Assembly: GCF_001729745.1 (NCBI RefSeq) | Contig: NZ_CP017186.1 | Span: 3,534,001-3,598,000 of the forward strand | Length of the DNA stretch: 64,000 bases | DNA from: Enterobacter hormaechei subsp. hoffmannii | Lineage (GTDB): Bacteria > Pseudomonadota > Gammaproteobacteria > Enterobacterales > Enterobacteriaceae | Direction: 5' to 3' | Shown here: positions 10,571 to 20,105 of the stretch, in pieces | Position numbering within the stretch: the stretch's first letter is position 1 | How the letters are laid out: each line of letters begins with the position of its first letter | Translations under genes and position numbers: made by a program | Notes under the pieces: model-generated | Seen by the model: only the letters and a program-made list of their open reading frames with translations | What the model was told of the DNA's origin: nothing | Database searches by the model: none

Positions 10571-11600
10571 AATCACCCGACGTGTTGATAAGTTCCCTGA
10601 CAACACTGGTGGCAAAGCTACCTGCCGGCAGCCAGAAGCGTAACTCGACGGTTACGTCATCCCACCAGTTCCAGCTCAGCTGTTGCGGGTAGAGGAGCAT
10701 CGCACGACGTGCCGCCTCGACCTTTTCCCGCACCAGCAACGATTGTAATTCTGGCGCATCCGCCACCGCTGACTGCTCAGCGGCCAGCGCCTCGCCCTGG
10801 GTTCCCCAGTCGCCTGAACCCGGCAAGGCGGCGGTAATCATCAGCGTTTTAGCGTCCACGCGCGACTGGACATCGGCCATCTCTTCGGCCGTTGCCACAA
10901 ACCAGCTTCCGCGTCCCGCTAATTGTAGCGCATCGCCGACAACAACTTGATTCGCGTCCGGTTTTTTCAGCCGTTCGCTCACAATCTGATTAAACAACGC
11001 ACTGCGGGCCGCCGACAACCAAAAACTGCGTTTATTACGATCGCGCACCGGTGCACCGCTTTGCGCCCAGCGCAGCGCGCCCAGCAGGTTGCTACCACCG
11101 ATACCAAAGCGCTGAGCGCCGAAATAGTTTGGTACGCCGCGTTCGTTAATGGCCTTCAGGCGTTTTTCAACGTCCTCGCGTTCGGTCACTTCGCGCAACA
11201 CCAGGGTAAAGGCATTACCTTTCAGTGCGCCCAGACGCAGTTTGCGTTTATGGCGGGCGTACTCCAGTACCTTACAGCCCTCAAGCTCAAATTTGCTTAA
11301 ATCGGGCATGGCATTACCGGGCACGCGGGCGCAAAGCCACTGTTCGGTCACGGCATGTTTATCTTTTTGACCGGCAAAGCTCACTTCGCGGGCGTGAATA
11401 TTGAGGAATTTTGCCAGCGCGTCCGCCACGAAGCGGGTATTGCAGCCGTTTTTCAGAATGCGCACCAGGATGTGCTCGCCTTCGCCGTCCGGCTCAAAAC
11501 CCAGATCTTCCACTACCACGAAATCTTCAGGGTTGGCTTTCAGCAGACCCTTGCCCTCCGGTTTATCGTGCAGATACGTCAGGTTGTCGAAATCCGTCAT
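10551..11600 (-). CDS. truD: tRNA pseudouridine(13) synthase
   Basis: 349 residues. Converts U13 of tRNA-Glu to pseudouridine. The catalytic aspartate is D80 in [21 protein letters not shown], later in the protein, is another TruD family block. It overlaps ispF by four bases at its start and surE by 20 at its end, as in E. coli. Confidence 0.97.
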
Positions 11601-12076
11601 TTGGCCGCCTTCACCAGCAGTGCCACGGCTTCACAGGCAATGCCTTCGCCACGGCCGGTAAAGCCCAGCTTCTCCGTGGTGGTCGCTTTGACGTTGACGT
11701 CGTCCATATGGCAGCCCAGATCTTCAGCGATAAACACGCGCATCTGAGGGATGTGCGGCAGCATCTTTGGTGCCTGAGCAATGATCGTCACATCAACGTT
11801 GCCGAGGGTGTAGCCTTTGGCCTGAATACGACGCCAGGCTTCGCGCAGCAGTTCGCGGCTGTCTGCGCCTTTGAAAGCAGGATCGGTGTCCGGGAACAGT
11901 TTGCCAATGTCGCCCAGCGCGGCGGCACCCAGCAGCGCGTCGGTCAGCGCATGCAGCGCCACGTCGCCATCAGAATGCGCCAGCAGACCTTTTTCGTAAG
12001 GAATGCGCACGCCGCCAATGATAATTGGGCCAACGCCACCAAAGGCGTGTACATCAAAACCGTGTCCAATACGCAT
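11597..12076 (-). CDS. ispF: 2-C-methyl-D-erythritol 2,4-cyclodiphosphate synthase
   Basis: 159 residues. Fifth step of the MEP isoprenoid pathway, releasing CMP to form the cyclic diphosphate. The zinc site Asp8/His10 is visible in [10 protein letters not shown] and the third ligand in [21 protein letters not shown]. The start overlaps the ispD stop by one base and the end overlaps truD by four. Confidence 0.98.
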   Translation of the reverse strand: MRIGHGFDVHAFGGVGPIIIGGVRIPYEKGLLAHSDGDVALHALTDALLGAAALGDIGKLFPDTDPAFKGADSRELLREAWRRIQAKGYTLGNVDVTIIAQAPKMLPHIPQMRVFIAEDLGCHMDDVNVKATTTEKLGFTGRGEGIACEAVALLVKAAK

Positions 12077-12786
12077 TATGCCTTCTCCTGAGGGGTCGTA
12101 CGGGTAAGATAAAATTCCGCGAGCTGTAAGTCTTCCGGGCGCGTCACTTTTATATTATCAGCGCGTCCTTCAACAAGCGTGGGGTGGAAACCGCAATACT
12201 CCAGCGCCGAGGCTTCGTCCGTAATGGTCGCACCTTCTTTAAGCGCTCGCGTTAAGCAGTCGTGGAGTAATTCGCGGGGAAAAAATTGTGGCGTCAGCGC
12301 GTGCCATAGATCGACGCGCTCGACGGTGTGGGCAATCGCTGGTTTACCCGGTTCGGCACGCTTCATGGTGTCACGCACCGGGGCGGCCAGAATGCCGCCC
12401 ACTTTACTGGTTTCACTCAGGGCCAGCAGACGCGACAGATCGTCGTGATGCAGACAGGGACGCGCGGCATCGTGCACCAGCACCCACTGCGCGTTCCCGG
12501 CAGCCTGAATGCCCGCCAGAACGGAGTCAGCCCGCTCTGCGCCGCCGTCAACGACGGTAATCTGAGGATGATTCGCCAGCGGGAGCTGCGCAAAACGTGC
12601 ATCGCCGGGGCTGATGGCAATAACAACGCGTTTCACCCGGGCATGCGCCAGCAGCGCCGCCACGGCGTGCTCGAGGATCGTTTTATCGCCAATTGAGAGA
12701 TACTGCTTAGGACATTCTGTCTGCATACGCCGGCCAAAACCTGCGGCCGGCACCACGGCACAGACGTCCGAAAAAGTTGCTGCCAT
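12076..12786 (-). CDS. ispD: 2-C-methyl-D-erythritol 4-phosphate cytidylyltransferase
   Basis: 236 residues from the ATG at 12786 ([18 protein letters not shown]), matching E. coli; the longer frame from 12849 runs into ftsB. It couples CTP to MEP in the third MEP pathway step. The nucleotide-binding loop PAAGFGRRM with PKQYL and the VHDAARPC segment are present. ispF follows with a one-base overlap, and ftsB lies 19 bases upstream. Confidence 0.98.
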   Translation of the reverse strand: MAATFSDVCAVVPAAGFGRRMQTECPKQYLSIGDKTILEHAVAALLAHARVKRVVIAISPGDARFAQLPLANHPQITVVDGGAERADSVLAGIQAAGNAQWVLVHDAARPCLHHDDLSRLLALSETSKVGGILAAPVRDTMKRAEPGKPAIAHTVERVDLWHALTPQFFPRELLHDCLTRALKEGATITDEASALEYCGFHPTLVEGRADNIKVTRPEDLQLAEFYLTRTTPQEKA

Positions 12787-12805
12787 GTCGTAATCCTGGG
12801 CCTGA

Positions 12806-13117
12806 TTATCGATTGTTTTGTGCGGAGCCCTGATTGCGTTTAGACGCATCCGGAACCAGGCGATAAAACGTTTCGCCCGGCTTAGTCATACTAAGTTCAT
12901 TGCGTGCGCGCTCCTCAATCGCCTCCTGGCCGCCATTGAGGTCATCAATTTCAGCAAAAAGTTGATCGTTACGCGCTTTAAGTTTGGCGTTTGTCGCCTG
13001 CTGTGCCGCGACGTCATCGCTCACCCGGCTGTAGTCGTGCAGTCCGTTTTTGCCGAACCACAGCGAATATTGCAGCCAGACCAGCAAAGCCAGCAACAGC
13101 AGCGTTAGTTTACCCAT
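12806..13117 (-). CDS. ftsB: Cell division protein FtsB
   Basis: 103 residues. A single N-terminal membrane segment (about residues 3-21, [19 protein letters not shown]) is followed by a periplasmic leucine-zipper-like coiled coil. FtsB joins FtsQ and FtsL in the divisome and helps trigger septal peptidoglycan synthesis. First gene of the ftsB-ispD-ispF-truD-surE-pcm run. Confidence 0.96.
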   Translation of the reverse strand: MGKLTLLLLALLVWLQYSLWFGKNGLHDYSRVSDDVAAQQATNAKLKARNDQLFAEIDDLNGGQEAIEERARNELSMTKPGETFYRLVPDASKRNQGSAQNNR

Positions 13118-13196
13118 CCTGCCCCCTGAAAAAACGGCATCATCATCCCATAACTTTCCGCTGGACTCTACTGCGGGGTTTTAATTATGCCGTAAG

Positions 13197-13523
13197 TTAG
13201 CCCATCAGCCATAAAAACAGCAGGCCAAAGATGACCACAACGGTGGCGATAGTGATGAGCGTACTATACAGGAGCTTGCCGTTGAAAAGGGAGTGCAGCG
13301 CCACGCCCACCACAACCGCAACGGGCATCAGCGCGAGGAAGAAAGGCCAGGTATAGAGGAAGAAAAAGAGGGTGTTTCCACCGTAGATCAAAAACGGGAT
13401 ACCCAGCGCCAGTAGCCACGACACAAAGCCGACAATCGCCCCAGGGAAGGACCAGGTCGTCTCGTCGTCGGTCGTTAACGGTTCCGACCCGGTGGTAATC
13501 ATGTAGTTTTCACTGTTGCGCAT
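13197..13523 (-). CDS. ygbE: Inner membrane protein YgbE (DUF3561)
   Basis: 108 residues. After a polar N-terminus of about 25 residues there are three hydrophobic segments (about 27-48, 50-75 and 85-107). Position between cysC and ftsB matches E. coli ygbE. Function is unknown. No coding feature lies in the 79-base gap to ftsB. Confidence 0.9.
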   Translation of the reverse strand: MRNSENYMITTGSEPLTTDDETTWSFPGAIVGFVSWLLALGIPFLIYGGNTLFFFLYTWPFFLALMPVAVVVGVALHSLFNGKLLYSTLITIATVVVIFGLLFLWLMG

Positions 13524-13581
13524 AGCTAATCCTGTGACCGTGACTCATCGCTCGGGAAGACAGCTCCCGAACGATACCGTC

Positions 13582-14187
13582 TCAGGATCTGATAATATCG
13601 TCCCGTCTGAGCAGGTCTAATAATTGGCTTACTAAATTTGTTACCAATTGTTGACCTTCCAGATGAATCTCAGGGGATTCAGGCGCTTCGTAAACCGAGT
13701 CAATACCGGTGAAGTTTCGCAGCTCTCCCGCGCGGGCTTTTTTATACAGCCCTTTCGGATCGCGCGCTTCGCAGATTGCCAGCGGCGTATCCACAAACAC
13801 TTCAATGAAGCGATTCCGGCCCACGCGCTCACGCACCATCTGACGTTCGGCGCGGTGCGGTGAGATAAACGCCGTCAGCACCACCAGCCCGGCATCCGCC
13901 ATCAGGCTGGCGACTTCTCCCACCCGGCGAATGTTCTCTTTACGGTCTTCATCGCTGAACCCTAAATCGCTGCACAGTCCGTGACGCACGTTGTCGCCGT
14001 CCAGCAGGTAGGTGCTCACTCCCTGCTGATGCAGCGCCTCTTCCAGCGCGCCTGCCACCGTGGATTTACCGGAGCCAGACAGCCCGGTAAACCACAGCAC
14101 AACCCCACGGTGACCGTGGAGCTGTTCGCGCTGGGCGACGGTGACCGGATGAGGATGCCAGACGACGTTCTCATCATGGGCAGCCAT
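13582..14187 (-). CDS. cysC: Adenylyl-sulfate kinase
   Basis: 201 residues. Phosphorylates APS to PAPS. The P-loop is [11 protein letters not shown], and [10 protein letters not shown] carries the serine known to form a phospho-intermediate in E. coli. The start codon shares one base with the cysN stop (TAATG), so the genes are translationally coupled. Last gene of the cysG-cysD-cysN-cysC operon. Confidence 0.98.
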   Translation of the reverse strand: MAAHDENVVWHPHPVTVAQREQLHGHRGVVLWFTGLSGSGKSTVAGALEEALHQQGVSTYLLDGDNVRHGLCSDLGFSDEDRKENIRRVGEVASLMADAGLVVLTAFISPHRAERQMVRERVGRNRFIEVFVDTPLAICEARDPKGLYKKARAGELRNFTGIDSVYEAPESPEIHLEGQQLVTNLVSQLLDLLRRDDIIRS

Positions 14188-15611
14188 TACATGCCTCCCA
14201 GCAAATCGCGTGCGCCCCAGTGCGGGAAGTGTTTACGCACCAGCGCATTCAGCTCAAGTTCAAACGCGCTGAACTCAGAGGCCACGGTAGCCTGCGTGTT
14301 TGGTTCACGGACCATCCCGGCGCCGACGGTGACGTTGGTCAGGCGGTCGATAAAGATCAGCCCGCCCGTCACCGGATTCTGCTGATACGGATCCAGCACC
14401 AGCGGCTCGTCGAAGGTCAGATCCACCAGACCGATGCCATTCAGCGGCAGCTCGCTCACGTCACGGTGGGTCAGGTTGTTGATGTCCACCTGGAACTGAA
14501 TGCCGTCCACGCGGGCGCGGGTTTTCTTGCCGGCAATTTTAATGTCATAGCTCTGGCCTGCGGTCAGGGGCTGTTCCGCCATCCACACCACGTCCACGGA
14601 TGCGCCCTGCACCGCCGCCAGCGTTTCCTGCGCGTCGACCAGCAGATCGCCGCGGCTGATGTCAATCTCGTCTTTTAGCACCAGGGTTACCGCTTCACCT
14701 GCCCCTGCTTCGTCCAGATCGCCATCAAAGGTGACGATACGGGCAATGGTCGATTCCACGCCGGACGGCAGCACCTTCACGCGCTGGCCCACGTTGACCG
14801 AGCCGGACGCAAGGGTGCCGGAGAAGCCGCGGAAATCGAGGTTCGGACGGTTTACGTACTGCACCGGGAAGCGCATCGGCTGGGTCTCAACCACGCGCTG
14901 AATTTCAACGGTTTCCAGCACCTCCAGCAGCGTCGGGCCGCTGTACCACGGCATGTTCGCGCTCTGAGAGGCGACGTTATCCCCTTCCAGCGCCGACAGC
15001 GGCACAAAGCGAATATCGAGGTTGCCCGGCAGCTGTTCAGCAAAGGTCAGGTAGCTCTGGCGGATCTCGTCGAATCGCGCTTCGCTGTAGTCCACCAGAT
15101 CCATTTTGTTCACCGCCACCACCAGGTGTTTGATCCCCAGCAGCGTAGAGATAAAGCTGTGACGACGCGTCTGATCCAGCACGCCTTTACGGGCGTCCAT
15201 CAGCAGGATCGCCAGGTCACAGGTGGACGCGCCGGTCGCCATGTTACGGGTGTACTGCTCATGCCCCGGGGTGTCGGCGATAATAAATTTGCGCTTTTCG
15301 GTAGAGAAGTAGCGATAGGCGACATCAATGGTAATGCCCTGCTCGCGCTCCGCCTGCAAGCCGTCCACCAGCAGCGCCAGGTCGAGTTTTTCGCCCTGGG
15401 TGCCGTGGCGTTTACTGTCATTGTGCAGGGAAGAGAGCTGATCTTCGTAAATTTGTCGCGTGTCGTGCAGCAGACGACCAATCAGGGTACTTTTCCCGTC
15501 ATCAACGCTGCCGCAGGTCAGGAAACGCAGCAGACTTTTGTACTGTTGGGCGTGCAGATAAGCTTCTACGCCGCCTTCATCGGCAATTTGTTGGGCAATA
15601 GTCGTATTCAT
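14187..15611 (-). CDS. cysN: Sulfate adenylyltransferase subunit 1 (GTPase)
   Basis: 474 residues. EF-Tu-like GTPase whose GTP hydrolysis drives APS formation by CysD. G motifs are visible: [12 protein letters not shown] (G1), [12 protein letters not shown] (G3) and NKMDL (G4), followed by two beta-barrel domains. The start lies nine bases after cysD and the stop shares a base with the cysC start. Confidence 0.98.
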   Translation of the reverse strand: MNTTIAQQIADEGGVEAYLHAQQYKSLLRFLTCGSVDDGKSTLIGRLLHDTRQIYEDQLSSLHNDSKRHGTQGEKLDLALLVDGLQAEREQGITIDVAYRYFSTEKRKFIIADTPGHEQYTRNMATGASTCDLAILLMDARKGVLDQTRRHSFISTLLGIKHLVVAVNKMDLVDYSEARFDEIRQSYLTFAEQLPGNLDIRFVPLSALEGDNVASQSANMPWYSGPTLLEVLETVEIQRVVETQPMRFPVQYVNRPNLDFRGFSGTLASGSVNVGQRVKVLPSGVESTIARIVTFDGDLDEAGAGEAVTLVLKDEIDISRGDLLVDAQETLAAVQGASVDVVWMAEQPLTAGQSYDIKIAGKKTRARVDGIQFQVDINNLTHRDVSELPLNGIGLVDLTFDEPLVLDPYQQNPVTGGLIFIDRLTNVTVGAGMVREPNTQATVASEFSAFELELNALVRKHFPHWGARDLLGGM

Positions 15612-15620
15612 GGCGGCTCC

Positions 15621-16529
15621 TTAGAAATAACCCTGACGTTTCTTCAGCTCCATGGAGCCTGCCTGGTCGCGGTCAATCACGCGGCCCTGTCGCTCACTGG
15701 TGGTCGACACCAGCATCTCCTCGATGATCTCCGGCAGCGTCTGCGCACTGGATTCCACCGCGCCGGTCAACGGCCAGCAGCCGAGAGTACGGAAACGGAC
15801 CATCTGTTTTTTGATCACTTCACCCGGCTGTAAATCAATGCGATCGTCGTCGATCATCATCAGCATGCCGTCGCGCTCCAGGACCGGGCGCTCTGCTGCC
15901 AGATACAGCGGAACGATCTCAATATTTTCCAGATAGATGTACTGCCAGATATCCAGCTCGGTCCAGTTGGAGAGCGGGAAGACGCGAATGCTTTCGCCCT
16001 TGTTGATCTGGCCGTTGTAGTTGTGCCACAGCTCCGGACGCTGGTTTTTCGGGTCCCAGCGGTGGAAGCGGTCGCGGAAAGAGTAGATACGCTCTTTGGC
16101 GCGGGATTTCTCTTCGTCACGCCGCGCGCCGCCGAAGGCCGCATCAAAACCGTATTTATTCAGCGCCTGCTTCAGCCCTTCGGTTTTCATGATATCGGTA
16201 TGCTTGGCGCTGCCGTGCACGAACGGGTTGATGCCCATCGCCACCCCTTCCGGGTTTTTGTGCACCAGCAGCTCGCAGCCGTAGGCTTTGGCGGTACGGT
16301 CACGAAACTCGTACATCTCGCGGAATTTCCAGCCGGTATCCACATGCAGCAGCGGGAACGGCAGCGTTCCCGGATAAAACGCTTTACGCGCCAGGTGCAG
16401 CATGACGCTGGAATCTTTACCGATGGAGTACATCATCACCGGGTTAGAGAACTCGGCGGCCACTTCGCGGATAATGTGGATACTTTCCGCTTCGAGCTGC
16501 CGCAGGTGAGTAAGTCGTTTTTGGTCCAT
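15621..16529 (-). CDS. cysD: Sulfate adenylyltransferase subunit 2
   Basis: 302 residues. Catalytic ATP-PPi-type subunit that adenylates sulfate; partner of CysN. The PP-loop is [13 protein letters not shown] near residue 35, and [15 protein letters not shown] is the conserved mid segment. Nine-base spacers separate it from cysG upstream and cysN downstream, so all four genes form one operon expected to be under CysB control. Confidence 0.98.
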   Translation of the reverse strand: MDQKRLTHLRQLEAESIHIIREVAAEFSNPVMMYSIGKDSSVMLHLARKAFYPGTLPFPLLHVDTGWKFREMYEFRDRTAKAYGCELLVHKNPEGVAMGINPFVHGSAKHTDIMKTEGLKQALNKYGFDAAFGGARRDEEKSRAKERIYSFRDRFHRWDPKNQRPELWHNYNGQINKGESIRVFPLSNWTELDIWQYIYLENIEIVPLYLAAERPVLERDGMLMMIDDDRIDLQPGEVIKKQMVRFRTLGCWPLTGAVESSAQTLPEIIEEMLVSTTSERQGRVIDRDQAGSMELKKRQGYF

Positions 16530-16538
16530 AACCGTTCC

Positions 16539-17906
16539 TTAAGCCAAATTTACAACAGAAGCGCCGAAGCCTTCTGTGTCGGTTGTGTGTTGGAACCAGG
16601 CGAGCGAGCTGTGCAACTGCACCACTTCTCCCACCACGATCAGGGCGGGCATCGGGGCGTCTTTCGCCAGGGTTGCAAGGTCTTGTAAAGTGCCGATGGC
16701 GACATGCTGATCGACGCGTGTCCCGCGGGAGATCACTGCTACCGGCGTCGCCGCATCGCGACCGTGCTGAATAAGCTGTTCGCTGATGTCTGCCGCTTTC
16801 ATCGTGCCCATATAAATCGCCAGCGTTTGTCGGCTCTGGGCGAGATGCGACCAGTCAAACGGCGTGCTGTCGGCTTTATAATGCCCGGTCACAAAGGTCA
16901 CGCTCTGGGCGTAATCGCGATGGGTCAGCGGAATACCGGCGTAGGCCGTGACGGCAGACGCCGCCGTAATGCCGGGGACCACCTGGAACGGGACGCCCGC
17001 TTCGGCTGCCGCCTGCAACTCCTCGCCACCACGGCCGAAGATAAACGGGTCGCCCCCTTTCAGGCGCACCACGGTCTTGCCCGCTTTCGCGGCGGCAATC
17101 AGCATTTGATTGGTGTCGTGCTGCGGCACGGAGTGCTCGCCGGCACGTTTGCCAACGCAGATTTGCTCCGCGTCACGGCGGATCAGTTCGCGAATACCGT
17201 CGGTGACCAGATGGTCGTAGAACACGACATCCGCATCCTGAAGAACCTGGAGGCCACGCAGCGTGAGCAGCCCGGCATCGCCCGGCCCGGCACCCACCAG
17301 AATGATCTCCCCGCCCGTACTGCCGGGGTTATCCAGTTCGTCCTCGAGAATTTGTTGCGCCGCCGTCTCGTTACCGGCATGCATCAGGCTGGCAAAGCGG
17401 CCGCGAAACACACGCTCCCAGAAGCGACGGCGTTCCGTCACGCTGGTCAGACGCGTTTTAAGGTGGTTGCGCCAGTAGCTGGCCTTCTCCGCCATGCGCC
17501 CGAGGCTGGTCGGCAGCAGCGCTTCGATTTTTTCCCGCAGTACGCGCGCCAGCACCGGTGCGGTGCCGCCGGAGGAGATCGCCACCAGCAGCGGCGAGCG
17601 GTCAACAATCGACGGGAAGATAAACGAGCACAGCGGCTGGTCGTCTACCACGTTCACCAGACGGTGACGGTCCTGAGCTGCGTCGGAGATTCGGCGGTTG
17701 AGCGCCCGATCTTCGGTTGCCGCAATCACCAGCACCACGCTGTCGATCTGAGACTCTTCAAAATCCGCCTCTGCAACGACCTGCACCTGCGCCCCGGCGC
17801 GTTGCAGGAACGCGATTTTGCGATCGGCAATTTCACCCGTCCCGACAACCAGTACCGGTCGGTCTTTCAAGGCGGCAAAAAGGGGGAGATAGTCCACAGG
17901 CAACAA
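16539..17906 (-). CDS. cysG: Siroheme synthase CysG (methyltransferase/dehydrogenase/ferrochelatase)
   Basis: 455 residues, close to the 457 of E. coli CysG. The N-terminal half is the precorrin-2 dehydrogenase/ferrochelatase ([12 protein letters not shown] nucleotide-binding loop; [12 protein letters not shown] contains the serine known from Salmonella CysG). The C-terminal half (about 216-450) is the SAM uroporphyrinogen-III methyltransferase, with [33 protein letters not shown] and the PGITAAS block. It makes siroheme, the cofactor of CysI sulfite reductase. In E. coli cysG lies with nirBDC; here it leads the cysD operon nine bases upstream of cysD. The loop reads GTGEIA where E. coli CysG has GGGDVA, so it may be one of two paralogs. 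Confidence 0.95.
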   Translation of the reverse strand: MLPVDYLPLFAALKDRPVLVVGTGEIADRKIAFLQRAGAQVQVVAEADFEESQIDSVVLVIAATEDRALNRRISDAAQDRHRLVNVVDDQPLCSFIFPSIVDRSPLLVAISSGGTAPVLARVLREKIEALLPTSLGRMAEKASYWRNHLKTRLTSVTERRRFWERVFRGRFASLMHAGNETAAQQILEDELDNPGSTGGEIILVGAGPGDAGLLTLRGLQVLQDADVVFYDHLVTDGIRELIRRDAEQICVGKRAGEHSVPQHDTNQMLIAAAKAGKTVVRLKGGDPFIFGRGGEELQAAAEAGVPFQVVPGITAASAVTAYAGIPLTHRDYAQSVTFVTGHYKADSTPFDWSHLAQSRQTLAIYMGTMKAADISEQLIQHGRDAATPVAVISRGTRVDQHVAIGTLQDLATLAKDAPMPALIVVGEVVQLHSSLAWFQHTTDTEGFGASVVNLA

Positions 17907-18134
17907 CTCACTAACAACCAGGAATAAAGGGACTATAGGGGGCGGCTTAGACCGAATGAAATTACGAATTGGAATGAGTAGTTACTCAATGGAATAACGC
18001 CATGGAAAAGCAAATATCAAAAAGTGCTTAACACGCGAAATTTCGGGCATTTAAGCGCAATTCAAATTGTGTCTACCCGATCACAGTTTCATACTATGCG
18101 GGTTAAAATTTTGCTCTGTTTTTAAGGACTCACT
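17907..18134. promoter_or_regulatory. Divergent control region of cysG-D-N-C and iap
   Basis: 228 bases without a gene. It holds the palindrome TGAGTA-GT-TACTCA at 17975-17988 flanked by GGAAT repeats on both sides (17971 and 17991), within reach of the leftward operon start at 17906. CysB activates cysD in E. coli, so CysB binding is expected here, but its sites are degenerate and I cannot place one firmly. An AAGGA ribosome-binding site precedes iap at 18122-18127. Confidence 0.45.
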
Positions 18135-19178
18135 ATGTTTTCCGCAATGCGCCACCGATTCGTTGCCCTGGCGCTCGGCGTTTGCTTTATCCTTCCGGCT
18201 CAGGCAAAAAATCAATCTTACGGTGAAATAGCCAGTATGCAGGCGCGGCATATTGCGACGGTCTTTCCGGGCCGCATGACCGGAACCCCAGCCGAAATGC
18301 TCTCGGCAGACTATATTCGTCAGCAGTTTGCGGATATGGGCTATGAGAGCGACATTCGCGCTTTCCACAGCCGCTACATCTATACCTCACGCAATAAAAC
18401 GCAGAACTGGCATAACGTAACCGGCAGCACGGTCATTGCGGCGCACGAAGGAAAGGCGGCTGAGCAGATTATTATTATGGCGCACCTTGATACCTACACG
18501 CCGATGAGCGACGCTGATGTCGATAATAACCTCGGCGGCCTGACGCTTCAGGGACTGGATGACAATGCGGCGGGGCTGGGCGTCATGCTTGAGCTGGCCG
18601 AACGCCTGAAGAATATTCCGACGAAATACAGCATTCGCTTTGTTGCGACCAGCGGTGAAGAAGAAGGAAAACTCGGCGCTGAGAATCTCCTTAAGCGCAT
18701 GACCGCTGAGGAGAAGAAAAATACGTTGCTGGTGATTAACCTCGATAATCTGATCGTGGGAGATAAGCTCTATTTTAATAGCGGACAGAGCACGCCGAGC
18801 AGCGTACGTAAACTCACCCGCGACCGCGCGCTGGCGCTTGCCCGCACGCATGGCGTCTATGCCGCGACAAATCCGGGCGGTAACCCCGATTATCCCAAAG
18901 GCACGGGCTGCTGTAATGACGGTGAAGTGTTTGATAAGGCGGGCATTCCGGTGCTGTACGTCGAGGCAACTAACTGGGCGCTGGGCAAAAAAGATGGCTA
19001 TCAGCAGCGCGCTAAATCGAAGGCGTTCCCAAACGGGACCAGCTGGCATGACGTGCGGCTGGATAACCAGCAGCACATTGATAAAACGCTGCCGCAGCGG
19101 ATTGAGCACCGCAGCCGGGATGTCGTGAAAGTGATGCTGCCGCTGGTGAAGGAGCTGGCGAAAGCGGGGAAAGCCTGA
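18135..19178 (+). CDS. iap: Aminopeptidase Iap (alkaline phosphatase isozyme conversion)
   Basis: 347 residues. A signal peptide (about 1-25, ending AQA) is followed by an M28 peptidase domain. Zinc-ligand motifs are visible: MAHLDTYTP, GLDDNAAGLGVMLELAE and ATSGEEEGKLGAENLL. In E. coli this periplasmic enzyme removes N-terminal arginine from alkaline phosphatase. In E. coli a CRISPR array and cas genes follow; here only a REP pair lies between its end and cysH. Confidence 0.95.
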   Translation: MFSAMRHRFVALALGVCFILPAQAKNQSYGEIASMQARHIATVFPGRMTGTPAEMLSADYIRQQFADMGYESDIRAFHSRYIYTSRNKTQNWHNVTGSTVIAAHEGKAAEQIIIMAHLDTYTPMSDADVDNNLGGLTLQGLDDNAAGLGVMLELAERLKNIPTKYSIRFVATSGEEEGKLGAENLLKRMTAEEKKNTLLVINLDNLIVGDKLYFNSGQSTPSSVRKLTRDRALALARTHGVYAATNPGGNPDYPKGTGCCNDGEVFDKAGIPVLYVEATNWALGKKDGYQQRAKSKAFPNGTSWHDVRLDNQQHIDKTLPQRIEHRSRDVVKVMLPLVKELAKAGKA

Positions 19179-19186
19179 TGCAATTA

Positions 19187-19262
19187 AGCCCGGTTGCGCT
19201 GCGCTTACCGGGCCTACAACGGCACGAAACGTAGGCCCGGTAAGGCGCAGCCGCCACCGGGC
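19187..19262. repeat. REP pair (BIME) between iap and cysH
   Basis: Unit GCCCGGTTGCGCTGCGCTTA with CCGGGC, and the opposite unit starting GTAGGCCCGGTAAGGCG and ending GCCACCGGGC. It fills the 93-base gap of the convergent genes. Confidence 0.85.
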
Positions 19263-19271
19263 GAAAAAACA

Positions 19272-20006
19272 TTACCCTTCGTGCAGCCCGCACTCGCGCT
19301 TCAGCCCAAAGAATCGCGTCTCTTCTTCCGCCATTCCCGGTTCCCATTTACGCGTGGTATGGGTGTCGCCTACCGACAGGTAGCCCTGATCCCACAGCGG
19401 ATGGTACTTCAGCCCGTGCTTTTGCAGATACTGGTACACCGTGCGGTTATCCCAGTCGATGATCGGCAGCACTTTGAACACGCCACGCTGCACCGCCAGC
19501 ACCGGCAGCGTTGCCCGGCTCCCGGACTGCTCGCGGCGGAGCCCAGCAAACCACGTCTGCGCATGGAGATCTTTCAGCGCGCGGTTCATCGGCTCGACCT
19601 TGTTGATCTCATTGTATTTCTCGATGCCCTCAACGCCCTGCTCCCACAGCTTGCCGTAACGCGCCTCCTGCCAGGCCGCGCTTTCGGTTGCGCGATAAAC
19701 CTTCAGGTTCAGCTTGAGCTTGTCCGTCAGCTCGTCGATAAACTGATAGGTCTCCGGGAACAGATAGCCGGTATCGGTGAGGATCACCGGAATGTCCGGA
19801 CGGATCTGATTCACCAGATGCAGACTGACCGCCGCCTGAATGCCAAAGCTCGACGAAAGCACATAGTCTCCCGGCAGGTTTTCCAGCGCCCACGCCACGC
19901 GCCCTTCGGCGTCGAGCTTTTCCAGTTGGGCGTTAGTTTCTGCCAGAGCCAGAATGCGTTCAACTTTTGGCAGGTCATTAAGGGCGTTTAGATCGAGTAC
20001 GGACAT
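19272..20006 (-). CDS. cysH: PAPS reductase (thioredoxin-dependent)
   Basis: 244 residues. Reduces PAPS to sulfite and PAP. The catalytic cysteine is C239 in the C-terminal ECGLHEG motif, and the nucleotide-binding [15 protein letters not shown] stretch is near residue 50. The lack of extra Cys pairs indicates the PAPS-type enzyme without a 4Fe-4S cluster. Last gene of the cysJ-cysI-cysH operon, separated from cysI by a REP pair. Confidence 0.98.
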   Translation of the reverse strand: MSVLDLNALNDLPKVERILALAETNAQLEKLDAEGRVAWALENLPGDYVLSSSFGIQAAVSLHLVNQIRPDIPVILTDTGYLFPETYQFIDELTDKLKLNLKVYRATESAAWQEARYGKLWEQGVEGIEKYNEINKVEPMNRALKDLHAQTWFAGLRREQSGSRATLPVLAVQRGVFKVLPIIDWDNRTVYQYLQKHGLKYHPLWDQGYLSVGDTHTTRKWEPGMAEEETRFFGLKRECGLHEG

Positions 20007-20028
20007 AAGAACCTCGTTTGCCTGTTTC

Positions 20029-20096
20029 GCCGGGCGGCACTGCGTTTGCCCGGCCTACAAAACCCGTAGGCCCGGTAAGCGAAGCGCCACCGGGCA
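20029..20096. repeat. REP pair (BIME) inside the cysJIH operon
   Basis: GCCGGGCGGCAC to TGCCCGGCC (20029-20055) and GTAGGCCCGGTAAGCG to GCCACCGGGC (20066-20095) fill most of the 99-base cysI-cysH gap. Intra-operon REPs often stabilise the upstream message, so cysJI and cysH levels may differ. Confidence 0.85.
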
Positions 20097-20105
20097 AAGG
20101 ATGGA

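Noticed and set aside
16704..17927. 407-codon frame opposite cysG
   Set aside because: Antisense shadow of a high-GC gene, with low-complexity His/Arg/Gln-rich translation.
19187..20096. Repeated GC-rich units near iap as a CRISPR array
   Set aside because: They are inverted REP pairs, not equal direct repeats with unique spacers, and lie on both sides of cysH.
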